In this document: positions 28,666 to 37,646 of the stretch, in pieces
How positions within the stretch are numbered: position 1 is the stretch's first letter
How the letters are laid out: every line of letters starts with the position of its first letter
NCBI GenBank assembly: GCA_902585265.1
Contig: CACICY010000001.1
Span: forward strand, 62,001 to 126,000
Direction: 5' to 3'
DNA: 64,000 nucleotides
Source of the DNA: an uncultured Pelagibacteraceae bacterium
GTDB taxonomy: Bacteria; Pseudomonadota; Alphaproteobacteria; Pelagibacterales; Pelagibacteraceae
Notes under the pieces: model-generated
What the model was told of the DNA's origin: nothing
Database searches by the model: none
Seen by the model: the letters and a program-made list of their open reading frames with translations, nothing else
Position numbers and translations under genes: made by a program

Positions 28666-29112
28666 TTATTGGATCTTAGAGTCTGGATCGTTTCTTTTAA
28701 TAAAATTTTCTAATTCAAGGGTGGTCTTATCAACTAAAGTTTCATAATTATTTCGATTGATTTCGATTTCATTCTTCAGATTGTCCTGTTTTTTACTTAA
28801 TTCAGAAATTTCTTTTTCTTTTAAATCTCTATAATTATAAACTAATGATTTAAGTTCTTTAAATCTTTCAGTAATTTTATTTATCTCTTTTTTTTGAATA
28901 TCTAATTTTTTTTTAGTCTCGTAATATTCATCTAATACAGAAATAGATGTTATGAGTAAAAGCTTACTTTCCCCTATGTTTCCTAAAGAGTTTTTAAGAT
29001 TACTAAACTTTTCGTTTAAATATAAAGCTAATTCCTCTAAGTGTTCTTCTTGACCATCTTCACAGGATAACAAAAATTCTTTACCATTAAATTTAATATT
29101 TACATTTGCCAT
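28666..29112 (-). CDS. zapA: Cell division protein ZapA
   Basis: A Z-ring stabilising protein. The N-terminal globular domain (residues 1-50) has VNIKFNGKEFLLSCEDGQEEHLEELALYLNEKF, matching ZapA (the xIxGxxYxLxCxxxxExxL pattern), and is followed by helical coiled coil. At 148 aa it is longer than E. coli ZapA (about 109); the extra part is a further coiled coil from about residue 75. It overlaps the upstream small gene by 13 bases. Confidence 0.86.
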   Translation of the reverse strand: MANVNIKFNGKEFLLSCEDGQEEHLEELALYLNEKFSNLKNSLGNIGESKLLLITSISVLDEYYETKKKLDIQKKEINKITERFKELKSLVYNYRDLKEKEISELSKKQDNLKNEIEINRNNYETLVDKTTLELENFIKRNDPDSKIQ

Positions 29113-29453
29113 TTATCGATTTCTTCCATTAAATTATCTGTTTCTTGGTTTAATTCATCAATTTTTTGAGAGAATTGGTCTTCTTTTTTTTTTTCTTCAA
29201 TCTCCTTTTTTTTAAAATCATCAAATTTCTGCTTAAGAATCTGGTTTTCTTGTTGAAGTGAATGGTATCTTTGTTCTATTTCTTTTTTTTCAATTTCTAA
29301 TTGATTTTTTTGGTTTTCTAGATTTTCTATTTCCAAAATTTTATCTGGTTTTATATTTTCTAGATTTTTTAATTTAACTAAAGTTTCTAATAGTTTTTTT
29401 TCTTTTTCACTAATTGAATTCATATATATATCTATATTAATAAATTGATTCAC
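29100..29453 (-). CDS. Small coiled-coil protein, DUF4164-like
   Basis: A Glu/Lys/Gln-rich protein, almost entirely coiled coil (residues 25-110), with no membrane segment. Alphaproteobacteria often have a DUF4164 gene between tkt and zapA, and this one occupies that slot, so a role with ZapA in division is plausible but unproven. Two starts are possible: the ATG at 29453 (117 aa) and the ATG at 29423 (107 aa, MNSISEKEKK); neither has a good Shine-Dalgarno. It diverges from tkt with 23 or 53 bases between the starts. Confidence 0.7.
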   Translation of the reverse strand: MNQFINIDIYMNSISEKEKKLLETLVKLKNLENIKPDKILEIENLENQKNQLEIEKKEIEQRYHSLQQENQILKQKFDDFKKKEIEEKKKEDQFSQKIDELNQETDNLMEEIDKWQM

Positions 29454-29476
29454 CTAAGTCTACAAAGGATAAATTT

Positions 29477-31435
29477 TTGAGAAAATTAAATAAAACCTTG
29501 TCTAACTCTATACGTGCTCTTTCTATGGATGCCGTACAAAAAGCTAATTCTGGACACCCCGGTATGCCTATGGGAATGGCTGACGTTTGTACAATTCTTT
29601 TTAAATATTTTCTAAAGTTTAATCCAAAAAACCCAAGCTGGATAAATAGAGATAGATTCGTTTTATCTGCTGGTCACGGATCAATGTTACTTTACTCTTT
29701 GCTTTATTTAACTGGTTATAAAAGTGTTAAATTAAAAGATATCAAGAATTTTAGACAAATAGACTCTATTTGCGCTGGTCATCCTGAGTATGTTAAAAAC
29801 TCAGGCATTGAAACAACTACAGGTCCTTTAGGTCAAGGAATTTCTAATGCAGTTGGTTTTGCATTAGCAGAGGAAATTTTAAAAAAAAAAATTGGTAAAG
29901 ATATTATAAATCATAAAACTTATGTAATCGCTGGCGATGGTTGTCTCATGGAAGGTATTAGCCACGAGTCTATGAGTTTGGCCGGCCATCTAAAACTTAA
30001 AAATCTAATAATGTTGTTTGATAATAATTCTATATCTATTGATGGACCAACAAGTTTAACAGTTTCAGATAATTTTAAAAAAAGATTTGAGAGTTATGGC
30101 TGGGATTACATAGAAATTAATGGTCATAAAGAGTATGAAATATTAAAAGCTCTCAAAAAGGTTCAAAGTGCAAAAAAACCAACTGTTATTTCCTGTAAGA
30201 CTAAAATTGGTTATGGATCACCTAATAAATCTGGAAAAGCTTCTGCGCATGGAAGCCCGCTAGGCATGGGGGAGATTGAATTGGTACGTAGAGAATTAGG
30301 ATGGAATTATAAACCATTTCAAATTCCAAAAAATATATTAGAGATTTGGAGAGAGATTGGAAAAAAGGGAGAAAAAATTGAACACAAATGGAATAAAATT
30401 TATAAAAAGAAAAAAAATAAAATAAATAAATTTTTCAAAAATGATTTTATAAGGTCTGCTTTAAAAGAAAAAAAAATAGCTTTAAAAGAAGATAAGATTC
30501 TCGCTTCAAGAAAATCCTCAGAGTCAATTATTAGCTCTCTCGTTAAAAAAAGTAATACACTTATTGGTGGATCGGCAGACCTTGCTGGATCAAATAACAC
30601 CAAGACAAAATATCACGAAATAATTACACCTGGAAATTTTAACGGAAATTATATCCATTATGGAGTAAGAGAACATGCCATGTGTGGAATTATGAATGGA
30701 TTAGCTTTGCATAGTAAAATAATACCTTATGGAGGAACTTTTTTAATTTTTTCAGATTATTGCAAGCCATCAATCAGATTAGCGGCTATGATGGAACGAC
30801 AGGTTATATATGTGATGACACATGACTCTATTGGTCTTGGAGAGGATGGGCCAACACACCAACCTATTGAACAATTATCTGGATTAAGATCAATACCCAA
30901 CCTTAATATTTTTAGACCTGCAGATAGATTAGAAACTATTGAATGTTGGGAGCATGCTTTAAAGAGTTTTAAAACACCAAGTGTATTATCCTTAACTAGA
31001 CAAAACCTCAATCCCATTAGAAATAAATACTCTAAAACTAACAAATGCTCATTGGGAGCTTATGAAATTTTAAGAACTAACAAAAAAATTAAACTAACAA
31101 TTTTAGCAAGTGGTTCTGAAGTAAACTTAGCTTTAGAGACCAGCCATAAATTAGCCAAAGATAAGATATATTCAAAAGTTATATCAGTGCCATGTATGGA
31201 GCTTTTTGACTTACAATCAAATAAATATAAAGATAAAATCTTAAAAGAAACTAAATTGAAAATTTCAATTGAAGCTGGATCAAGTGATTGTTGGAAAAAA
31301 TATTTAGGTGATAATGGAATGACTTTTGGAATTGACGTTTTTGGGAAAAGTGCTCCTTATAATGATATTTATAAATATTTTGGATTAACACCTTCAAATA
31401 TTGCAAATAAATCAAAAAAATTATTTGAAAACTGA
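29477..31435 (+). CDS. tkt: Transketolase
   Basis: A ThDP-dependent enzyme moving two-carbon units in the non-oxidative pentose phosphate pathway. Seen: SGHPGMPMGMAD, AGDGCLMEGISHES (ThDP motif, near residue 155), IDGPTSL, and the pyrimidine-domain HDSIGLGEDGPTHQP near residue 452. At 652 aa it is full length. The start is a TTG at 29477, backed by AAGGA eight bases upstream. It begins the tkt-gap-pgk-fba group. Confidence 0.96.
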   Translation: MRKLNKTLSNSIRALSMDAVQKANSGHPGMPMGMADVCTILFKYFLKFNPKNPSWINRDRFVLSAGHGSMLLYSLLYLTGYKSVKLKDIKNFRQIDSICAGHPEYVKNSGIETTTGPLGQGISNAVGFALAEEILKKKIGKDIINHKTYVIAGDGCLMEGISHESMSLAGHLKLKNLIMLFDNNSISIDGPTSLTVSDNFKKRFESYGWDYIEINGHKEYEILKALKKVQSAKKPTVISCKTKIGYGSPNKSGKASAHGSPLGMGEIELVRRELGWNYKPFQIPKNILEIWREIGKKGEKIEHKWNKIYKKKKNKINKFFKNDFIRSALKEKKIALKEDKILASRKSSESIISSLVKKSNTLIGGSADLAGSNNTKTKYHEIITPGNFNGNYIHYGVREHAMCGIMNGLALHSKIIPYGGTFLIFSDYCKPSIRLAAMMERQVIYVMTHDSIGLGEDGPTHQPIEQLSGLRSIPNLNIFRPADRLETIECWEHALKSFKTPSVLSLTRQNLNPIRNKYSKTNKCSLGAYEILRTNKKIKLTILASGSEVNLALETSHKLAKDKIYSKVISVPCMELFDLQSNKYKDKILKETKLKISIEAGSSDCWKKYLGDNGMTFGIDVFGKSAPYNDIYKYFGLTPSNIANKSKKLFEN

Positions 31436-31436
31436 A

Positions 31437-32432
31437 ATGACTATTAAAATTGGAATTAATGGGATGGGCAGAATTGGTCGTATGATAGTTAGATCAATTA
31501 TTGAGACTCAAAACAGAAATTTAAAAATTCAACATATAAACAACAGATCTAATGCTGAGGCTACTTGTAAACTATTAAAATATGACTCTATTCATGGTAA
31601 ATTTAAAGCGGAATTAAAATTTGATGAAAATGAATTAATAATTAATGAAAATAAAATTACATTTTCACAAGAAAGTAAAATAGAAAATATTAATTGGAAA
31701 AAATATGATGTTGATTATGTCTTTGAGTGCACTGGTAAATTTAATTCAAAAGAAAAATTAATCACACACATCAAAAATGGAGCGAAAAAAGTTATTGTTT
31801 CTGCTCCATGTAAAAATGCAGATAAAACAATAGTATTTGGTGTAAATGAAAAAATTATATCAAAGGATGATAGAATAATTTCTGCTGCTTCATGTACAAC
31901 TAATTGCTTAGCACCAGTTGTAAACGTTCTCCATAATCATTTTGAAATTGAAAAGGGTTTTATGACAACTATTCATGCATTTACTAGTGATCAAAGAATT
32001 TTGGACAATTCCCATAAAGATCCTAGAAGAGCTAGGGCTGCGAGCCAATCAATAGTCCCAACTTCAACAGGGGCATCAAAAGCAATAGGAGAAATAATTC
32101 CAAGCCTAAAAGGGAAATTGGAGGGAGTTGCAATGAGAGTACCTACTCCCAATGTATCGCTTGTTGAGTTGGTATTCTGTACGAAAAAAGAAATTGATAT
32201 AAAAAAAATTAATGATGTATTTGAGACTGCTTCTAAAAGTGAATTAAATAATATTTTAGAAATCACACACGAAAAATTAGTTTCTATTGATTTTAATCAC
32301 CGATCTGCATCTGCAATTATTGATGCCTCTTTAACAAATGTGGTTGGAACTAAGATGGGTAAAATCTCAGCTTGGTATGATAATGAATGGGGTTTTTCAA
32401 ATAGAATGTGCGATATAGCAGAGAATTTATAG
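31437..32432 (+). CDS. gap: Glyceraldehyde-3-phosphate dehydrogenase
   Basis: Oxidises G3P to 1,3-bisphosphoglycerate, or the reverse in gluconeogenesis. The Rossmann start INGMGRIGRMI, the catalytic SAASCTTNCLAPV (Cys near residue 150), and STGASKAIG are clear. The ATG at 31437, one base after the tkt stop, is the right start; the open frame to its left lies inside tkt. 331 aa. Cofactor choice (NAD or NADP) cannot be settled by eye. Confidence 0.96.
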   Translation: MTIKIGINGMGRIGRMIVRSIIETQNRNLKIQHINNRSNAEATCKLLKYDSIHGKFKAELKFDENELIINENKITFSQESKIENINWKKYDVDYVFECTGKFNSKEKLITHIKNGAKKVIVSAPCKNADKTIVFGVNEKIISKDDRIISAASCTTNCLAPVVNVLHNHFEIEKGFMTTIHAFTSDQRILDNSHKDPRRARAASQSIVPTSTGASKAIGEIIPSLKGKLEGVAMRVPTPNVSLVELVFCTKKEIDIKKINDVFETASKSELNNILEITHEKLVSIDFNHRSASAIIDASLTNVVGTKMGKISAWYDNEWGFSNRMCDIAENL

Positions 32433-32443
32433 AAAATCTCTTA

Positions 32444-33622
32444 ATGAAAAGTATTTTAAATGAAAAAAACCTTAAAAGTAAAAAAATATTATTAAGATTA
32501 GACTTGAACGTCCCATTAGAAAATGGAAAAATAAGTGACACAACTAGAATTGATAAAATACTCCCTACTTTAAATTTTTTAATACAAAAAAAAACTAAAA
32601 TAATAATTTTATCACATGTGGGAAGGCCAAAAGGAAAAACTGTAAAAGAGCTATCTTTAAAACCAATAGGTGAAGACTTACAAAAAAAACTTAATACAAG
32701 TGTAAAACTAATCACTGAAAACATTTATGAAATAAAAAATAAAGACTTTTTTGAAAAATTTGATGAAGAAATTTTTATTTTAGAAAATATTAGGTTTTAT
32801 GCTGAGGAGGAAGAAAATGATCTTAATTTTGCAAAACATCTTGCAAGATTTGGGGATATTTACGTAAATGATGCTTTTTCCTGTTCTCATCGAGCACATG
32901 CATCAATTCAACAAATTTCTAAGTATTTACCATCTTTTTCTGGACTCCAACTCGATTTGGAAGTGACCGCTCTTAATAAAATTACGACTGAGATAACAAA
33001 ACCTATAACATGCATAATTGGAGGATCTAAAATTTCAACAAAGATAGATATTATTAAAAATTTAATACCAAAGTTTGATAATATTATAATTGTTGGAGGT
33101 ATGGCTAATAATTTTATTGAATATTTTGGAAATAACATTGGAAAATCAATAAAAGAAAAAAATTGTAATGAAATAGTTGAAAAAATTTTATCACTTTCAA
33201 AAGAAAAAGAATGTAAAATAATTTATCCTGATGACGTTCTTGTAGCTAAAGATTTAAATGGGTTTTCTAAAAATAAAGAATTAAATCAAGTTTTGCCTGA
33301 TGAAATGATATTAGATATTGGTCCAAAAACAATTAATAAAATAATAAATATAATTGACAATAGTAAGACAATTTTGTGGAATGGACCAGCTGGATATTTT
33401 GAAAATCCAAATTTTGCTAATGGAAGTATTAAAATAGCAAAAAAAATAATTGAAAATAATAAATCAAATAAAATTTTTTCCGTTGTAGGTGGGGGAGATA
33501 CAGTTTCATTATTAAATAGCTTAAAGGCTATAAATAATTTTAACTTTGTTTCAACCGCAGGTGGTGCTTTTTTAGAATATCTTGAAGGTAAAAAGCTACC
33601 TGGTATAACCGCCTTGAATTGA
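32444..33622 (+). CDS. pgk: Phosphoglycerate kinase
   Basis: Transfers phosphate between 1,3-bisphosphoglycerate and ADP. Motifs: RLDLNVPLENGKISDTTRI, SHVGRPKG, ENIRFYAEEEEND, DAFSCSHRAHAS, GGSKISTKI, LWNGPAGYFE and GGGDTVSLL. The ATG at 32444 (MKSILNEKN) fits other Pgk proteins; the open frame extends 12 codons further left into gap but without homology. 392 aa, normal. Confidence 0.96.
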   Translation: MKSILNEKNLKSKKILLRLDLNVPLENGKISDTTRIDKILPTLNFLIQKKTKIIILSHVGRPKGKTVKELSLKPIGEDLQKKLNTSVKLITENIYEIKNKDFFEKFDEEIFILENIRFYAEEEENDLNFAKHLARFGDIYVNDAFSCSHRAHASIQQISKYLPSFSGLQLDLEVTALNKITTEITKPITCIIGGSKISTKIDIIKNLIPKFDNIIIVGGMANNFIEYFGNNIGKSIKEKNCNEIVEKILSLSKEKECKIIYPDDVLVAKDLNGFSKNKELNQVLPDEMILDIGPKTINKIINIIDNSKTILWNGPAGYFENPNFANGSIKIAKKIIENNKSNKIFSVVGGGDTVSLLNSLKAINNFNFVSTAGGAFLEYLEGKKLPGITALN

Positions 33623-33623
33623 T

Positions 33624-34634
33624 ATGACAGATCTTAATAAAATTGCACTTAAAATAATTTCTAATGGGAAAGGTATTCTTGCAGCCGATGAAAGCAATGG
33701 TACTATGACAAAAAGACTTGAGGCTGTAGGTGTGCCCTCAACACCTGAAAATAGACTTTTGTTCAGAGAGTCAATCATGTCATCTCAAAGCATGAAAGAA
33801 TGCATTGGTGGTGTAATTCTTTATGATGAAACAATAAATCAAACGACAAGTTTTGGAAAATCAATCCCTGATTTAATTTCCTCCTCAGGCGCAGTACCTG
33901 GAATTAAAGTTGATGTAGGTGCAAAAGATTTAGCAAACTCTTCTGAGGAAAAAATAACCGAAGGCTTAGATGGACTAAGGGAAAGATTAAAAAAATACTA
34001 TAGTCTTGGAGCGCGATTTACAAAATGGAGAGCAGTCTATATTATAAGTGATAAATATCCGAGTAAGTTAGCAATAAATAGTAATGCGCATGCACTTGCT
34101 CGCTATTCCGCTTTAGTACAAGAAAGTAAAATGGTTCCAATAGTCGAACCCGAAGTGTTAATGGAAGGAGATCATTCTGCTGATAGCTGCCTAAAAAAAA
34201 CATCGGAAGTAATTAAAAAATGTTTTGATGAATTAATATTGCATAAAGTTGATCTTTCAGGAATTATTTTAAAACCGAATATGATATTAGCTGGCAGTCA
34301 GTCAAAAAATAAAATTTCTAATGAAGAGGTTTCTCAAAAAACACTTCAGTGCCTTAAAAACTCAGTCCCAAATGAAGTGCCTGGAATTGCTTTTTTATCT
34401 GGAGGACAATCAGAAATAGAGGCTACGGAAAACTTAAATTTAATTAATAAAAATAATAAAACAAATTTTATTATGACATACTCCTATGGAAGAGCTCTGC
34501 AGCAAAGTGCTCTTAAAATGTGGTCAAAAAATATCAAAGATATTGAAACAACTCAAAATACTTTTAATCATAGAGCTAAAATGTGTACCTTAGCAGCACA
34601 AGGAAAATGGTCTCACGAACTTGAAAATAAGTAA
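33624..34634 (+). CDS. fba: Class I fructose-bisphosphate aldolase
   Basis: The Schiff-base (metal-independent) aldolase. ILAADESNGTMTKRLEAVGV, RFTKWRAVY (substrate Lys), EPEVLMEGDHS, the Schiff-base Lys in GIILKPNM (near residue 215) and FLSGGQSEIEAT match the eukaryote-type class I family. 336 aa. Many proteobacteria use a class II zinc enzyme instead; a metal-free aldolase would spare zinc in open ocean water, which is my inference. Only one base separates it from pgk. Confidence 0.95.
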   Translation: MTDLNKIALKIISNGKGILAADESNGTMTKRLEAVGVPSTPENRLLFRESIMSSQSMKECIGGVILYDETINQTTSFGKSIPDLISSSGAVPGIKVDVGAKDLANSSEEKITEGLDGLRERLKKYYSLGARFTKWRAVYIISDKYPSKLAINSNAHALARYSALVQESKMVPIVEPEVLMEGDHSADSCLKKTSEVIKKCFDELILHKVDLSGIILKPNMILAGSQSKNKISNEEVSQKTLQCLKNSVPNEVPGIAFLSGGQSEIEATENLNLINKNNKTNFIMTYSYGRALQQSALKMWSKNIKDIETTQNTFNHRAKMCTLAAQGKWSHELENK

Positions 34635-35235
34635 AACAAAATTTATTTATCTTATTTCACCAAATAAAATAAATAAAGACTTCTGTAAGAGCCTGAAATT
34701 AGTTTTGAGTACAAATAAAGTAAGCTTTTTTCAAATGAGGTTAAAAAATTATTCATTAAAAGAAAAAATTTTGATTGGAAGAAAAATTGAAAAAATATGC
34801 AGATCTAACAAAGTTAAATTTATTGTAAATGATGACCCTTGGTTGGCAAAAAAACTTAATGCTGATGGTTGTCATTTAGGACAAAAAGATATGAATATTT
34901 ATGAAGCTCGTAAAATAACAGGAAATAAGATTATAGGCATTACATGCCATAATTCTGTTAGACTTGCAAAAATAGCAATCAAATCAAAAGCGAACTATTT
35001 GGCTTTTGGTGCATTTTATTCATCAAAAACTAAGAAAGTTAAATTCCATGCCACTACTAAAATTTTAAAAAAAGTTAAAAAATTGACCAAAATTCCTATA
35101 GTGGCGATAGGTGGTATAAACTCCAGTAATTATAAAAATCTGTTATTGAATAAAGCGAATTTTTTAGCTATCTCAGGCTACATTTGGAATAATAAAAAAT
35201 ACAAACCAGAAAAGGCTATTAAATTATTAAAATGA
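34621..35235 (+). CDS. thiE: Thiamine-phosphate synthase
   Basis: Joins HMP diphosphate and thiazole phosphate to thiamine phosphate. The TIM-barrel motifs are FQMRLK (near residue 37), FIVNDDPWLAKKLNADGCHLGQKDM, GITCHN, and IVAIGGINSSN. At 204 aa it is normal. The only start in frame near the N-terminus is a TTG at 34621 inside the end of fba (14-base overlap); no clear Shine-Dalgarno is near it. With thiD at 14600 it makes up the HMP side and the joining step of the thiamine pathway. Confidence 0.88.
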   Translation: MKISKTKFIYLISPNKINKDFCKSLKLVLSTNKVSFFQMRLKNYSLKEKILIGRKIEKICRSNKVKFIVNDDPWLAKKLNADGCHLGQKDMNIYEARKITGNKIIGITCHNSVRLAKIAIKSKANYLAFGAFYSSKTKKVKFHATTKILKKVKKLTKIPIVAIGGINSSNYKNLLLNKANFLAISGYIWNNKKYKPEKAIKLLK

Positions 35236-35792
35236 AGATAAATGCAGGGGAAATCAGAGTGGGAATGCTTTTAGAGTATAAAAATGATTTATGGCAAGTT
35301 CTTAAAACACAACATGTTAAACCAGGTAAAGGTGGTGCATTTGCTCAAGTAGAAATGAAAAGTGTTGGAAAGAATACAAAATTAAATGAAAGATTTAGAT
35401 CAAGCGAGTCAGTTGAAAAAGCTTCGTTAGATGAAATAAATTTTAATTTTCTTTATTCAGATGAAAATAATTATTTTTTTATGGATCCTAAAACATTTGA
35501 ACAAACTGAGATTAAAAAAGAAGTAATTGGCGAAAAAGGAAAACTATTGACTGAAAATCTTGAAGTAACAGTTAGTTTTTATAATGATAATCCAATTTCA
35601 ATTGAACTTCCAAACCAAATAAATTGTAAAATTTCTACTACAGATGCAGCTCTTAAAGGTCAAACAGTTTCATCATCTTACAAACCCGCAACACTCGATA
35701 ATGGAATTAAGATACAAGTTCCTCCATTTGTTGAAGAAGGAGATGAAATTATTTTGGATACTCGAACAATTGAGTATGTTAAAAAAATTTAA
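35232..35792 (+). CDS. efp: Elongation factor P
   Basis: Rescues ribosomes stalled at polyproline. Domain I has MKINAGEIRVGMLLEYKNDLWQVLK and the loop KPGKGGAFAQV with the Lys (near residue 34) that EpmA can modify. Domains II and III follow, ending in IQVPPFVEEGDEIILDTRT. 186 aa, normal. ATGA overlap with thiE. No epmA gene is visible in this window. Confidence 0.96.
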   Translation: MKINAGEIRVGMLLEYKNDLWQVLKTQHVKPGKGGAFAQVEMKSVGKNTKLNERFRSSESVEKASLDEINFNFLYSDENNYFFMDPKTFEQTEIKKEVIGEKGKLLTENLEVTVSFYNDNPISIELPNQINCKISTTDAALKGQTVSSSYKPATLDNGIKIQVPPFVEEGDEIILDTRTIEYVKKI

Positions 35793-35796
35793 TAAT

Positions 35797-36543
35797 ATGA
35801 ATTCAATTTCTCCAAATTTAAATATAATGATCAAAGCTACTGAAAAAGCCTCAAAAATACTTATCAGAGACTTTGGTGAGGTTGAGAATTTGCAAGTTAA
35901 AAAAAAAGGTCCAAGAGATTTTGTGACTAAAACAGACACAAGAGTTGAACAGATTCTCATTGAAGAATTAACTAAAGCAAAAAAGAGTTATTCTTTTTTA
36001 ACTGAAGAAAGTGGAAAGATTGAGAATAAAGATAAAGATAAAATTTGGATTATTGATCCCATTGATGGTACTACGAATTTTCTTCATGGAATTCCCCATT
36101 TTGCGATATCTTTAGCTTTAAAAGTGGATAATGAAATTCAGTCTGCTTTAATTCATGATCCAATTAAAAACGAAATATTTTTTGCTGAAAAAAATAATGG
36201 GGCTTATTTTAATAATCATAGAGTGAGAGTATCAAATAAAAGTAACTTGGAAGATTGTTTATTTTCATCCGACCAGGAGGGATTAAAGATCATATTCCCA
36301 AATTTAAATATGAGAAGCACAGGAAGTGCTGCTCTAGATTTAGCTTACGTAGGGTCTGGCAGATTAGATGGATTTTTTCAAAATAAGATTAAGTTGTGGG
36401 ATATAGCAGCAGGAATTTTAATAATTAAAGAAGCAGGTGGAACTTCTAATGATATTGTTGAATATAATGACTTTAGTATTAATTTTAGAGCTGCGAGTAG
36501 CAGTATTTACTCAAAAATGATGGAAAAATTAGTCAACTTTTAA
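35797..36543 (+). CDS. suhB: Inositol monophosphatase family protein (SuhB-like)
   Basis: A Mg-dependent phosphatase of the IMPase family. The ATG at 35797 gives [11 protein letters not shown]; the longer open frame runs back into efp and is not coding. Motifs: [17 protein letters not shown] (Glu), [17 protein letters not shown] (metal site, near residue 86) and [15 protein letters not shown]. 248 aa. In alphaproteobacteria suhB commonly follows efp. The substrate may be inositol phosphate or a sugar phosphate; SuhB also has a role in rRNA transcription in E. coli. Confidence 0.93.
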   Translation: MNSISPNLNIMIKATEKASKILIRDFGEVENLQVKKKGPRDFVTKTDTRVEQILIEELTKAKKSYSFLTEESGKIENKDKDKIWIIDPIDGTTNFLHGIPHFAISLALKVDNEIQSALIHDPIKNEIFFAEKNNGAYFNNHRVRVSNKSNLEDCLFSSDQEGLKIIFPNLNMRSTGSAALDLAYVGSGRLDGFFQNKIKLWDIAAGILIIKEAGGTSNDIVEYNDFSINFRAASSSIYSKMMEKLVNF

Positions 36544-36571
36544 TTGTTTTTATCAAACTTTTTGCTATAAA
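36544..36571 (+). promoter_or_regulatory. Candidate rpmE promoter giving a leaderless or near-leaderless transcript
   Basis: TTGTTT at 36544-36549 and TATAAA at 36566-36571 are separated by 16 bases in the 35-base gap between suhB and rpmE. The -10 box ends 7 bases before the ATG at 36579, so the transcript would start at or next to the start codon. There is no Shine-Dalgarno before rpmE. Confidence 0.45.
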
Positions 36572-36578
36572 GCCGCCT

Positions 36579-36806
36579 ATGAAAAAGAACATACATCCAA
36601 ACTATCATAAAATAACTGTTGAGATGACAGACGGTAGCCAATTTGAAACGAGATCAACTTGGGGATCTGAGGGTGAAACTCTAAAGCTAGAAATAGATCC
36701 TAAATCTCATTCAGCTTGGACAGGTGGTAAACAGAAGATTTTAGACAAAGGAAGAGTAAGCAAATTTAATAAAAAATTTCAAAACTTTAGATCAGAAAAT
36801 AAGTAA
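36579..36806 (+). CDS. rpmE: 50S ribosomal protein L31
   Basis: bL31 of 75 aa: [27 protein letters not shown] is the recognisable start. The zinc-binding Cys residues of the C+ form are absent, so this is a zinc-independent version. Its ATG follows a candidate promoter with almost no leader, and its stop overlaps the trcR start by one base (TAATG). Confidence 0.94.
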   Translation: MKKNIHPNYHKITVEMTDGSQFETRSTWGSEGETLKLEIDPKSHSAWTGGKQKILDKGRVSKFNKKFQNFRSENK

Positions 36807-37381
36807 TGTCCAAAGCACCATTAATGCCAATGGCTACAGCTGTATGGCTAGTTGAAAACACCTCTTTAACCTTCAAACAGATAGCTGAATTTTGTAAATT
36901 ACACGAAGTTGAAATTCAAGGTATCGCAGATGGAGATGTTGCAAAAGGAATAGTTGGATATAATCCAATAATTGCTGGTCAACTTACAAGAGAAGAAATT
37001 AAGCTTTCTTCTGAAGATCCAAATAGAGAATTAATACTGAATTTAAACGAGATAGAAATAGATGGAGATGAGAAAAAAACTAAAAAATACATTCCATTGT
37101 CCAAACGACAAGACAAACCGGATTCAGCTTTATGGTTAATAAAACAACATTCAATCTTAAAAGACTCTCAAATAGCTAAGTTAGTTGGAATTACAAAAAA
37201 TTCAGCAACAGCAATAAGAAATAAAAGTTATTGGAATTTTAATAATTTAAATGCAAAAGATCCAGTTGCGATGGGTCTTTTTACTCAAAAAGATTTAATT
37301 GAAGCTTTAGAAAAAGCTGAAAGAAGAATAAAAAGAGAAAAAAAAGAAAAAGAAAAAGAAAATTCACTAATAACTAAATGA
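36806..37381 (+). CDS. trcR: DUF1013 family regulator (TrcR-like)
   Basis: A 191 aa protein of the alphaproteobacterial DUF1013 family, named TrcR for its link to CtrA-type cell-cycle control. Start [48 protein letters not shown], then KGIVGYNPI, and a second helix-turn-helix region DSALWLIKQHSILKDSQIAKLVGITKNSATAIR (about residues 108-140). The highly charged Lys/Glu tail closes the protein. The direct role in SAR11 is unknown. Overlaps a possible 24-codon ORF by ATGA. Confidence 0.85.
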   Translation: MSKAPLMPMATAVWLVENTSLTFKQIAEFCKLHEVEIQGIADGDVAKGIVGYNPIIAGQLTREEIKLSSEDPNRELILNLNEIEIDGDEKKTKKYIPLSKRQDKPDSALWLIKQHSILKDSQIAKLVGITKNSATAIRNKSYWNFNNLNAKDPVAMGLFTQKDLIEALEKAERRIKREKKEKEKENSLITK

Positions 37382-37452
37382 ACTTGATCAAAACTCATAG
37401 ACAAAGATTGAATAAAGTGTTAACTAAATCTCTTTTTGGAGGTAGTTATTAA
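37378..37452 (+). CDS. Possible 24-aa leader peptide upstream of rpsU
   Basis: An ATG that overlaps the trcR stop (ATGA) opens a frame of 24 codons plus TAA, beginning MNLIKTHRQRLNKVL and ending FGGSY. Its last codons contain the rpsU Shine-Dalgarno (GGAGGT, 37438-37443), and its TAA shares one base with the likely rpsU start ATT at 37448. Termination here would leave a ribosome exactly over the rpsU start. The peptide is basic and has no recognised family. It could be chance; its unusual placement is the only support. Confidence 0.35.
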   Translation: MNLIKTHRQRLNKVLTKSLFGGSY

Positions 37453-37642
37453 AATAGAAGTTAAAGATAATAATATTGAGCAAGCTTTGAGAGTTTTAAA
37501 GAGAAAACTTCAAAGAGATGGTTTTTTTAAGATTATTAAACTTAAGAATACATATGAAAAACCCTCAGAAAAGAAAAAAAGAATTCTTCAAGAGAATATA
37601 AAAAGAGTAAAAAAGCTTAATAAGCTCAAAAATAGAATTTAA
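37448..37642 (+). CDS. rpsU: 30S ribosomal protein S21, probable ATT start
   Basis: bS21: VKDNNIEQALRVLKRKLQRDGFF and YEKPSEKKKR are diagnostic. No ATG or GTG lies at the expected position. The nearest conventional codon is a TTG at 37436, but it overlaps the perfect Shine-Dalgarno GGAGGT (37438-37443) and so cannot use it. An ATT at 37448, five bases after GGAGG, would give MKIEVKDNN, which fits the N-terminal length of other S21 proteins. AUU starts are known for infC in E. coli. 64 aa from ATT, 68 from TTG. It is followed 4 bases later by tRNA-fMet. Confidence 0.85.
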   Translation: MKIEVKDNNIEQALRVLKRKLQRDGFFKIIKLKNTYEKPSEKKKRILQENIKRVKKLNKLKNRI

Positions 37643-37646
37643 AAAT

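Noticed and set aside
35644..35796. Upstream extension of suhB
   Set aside because: It overlaps efp in another frame and has no IMPase homology; the ATG at 35797 fits the family.
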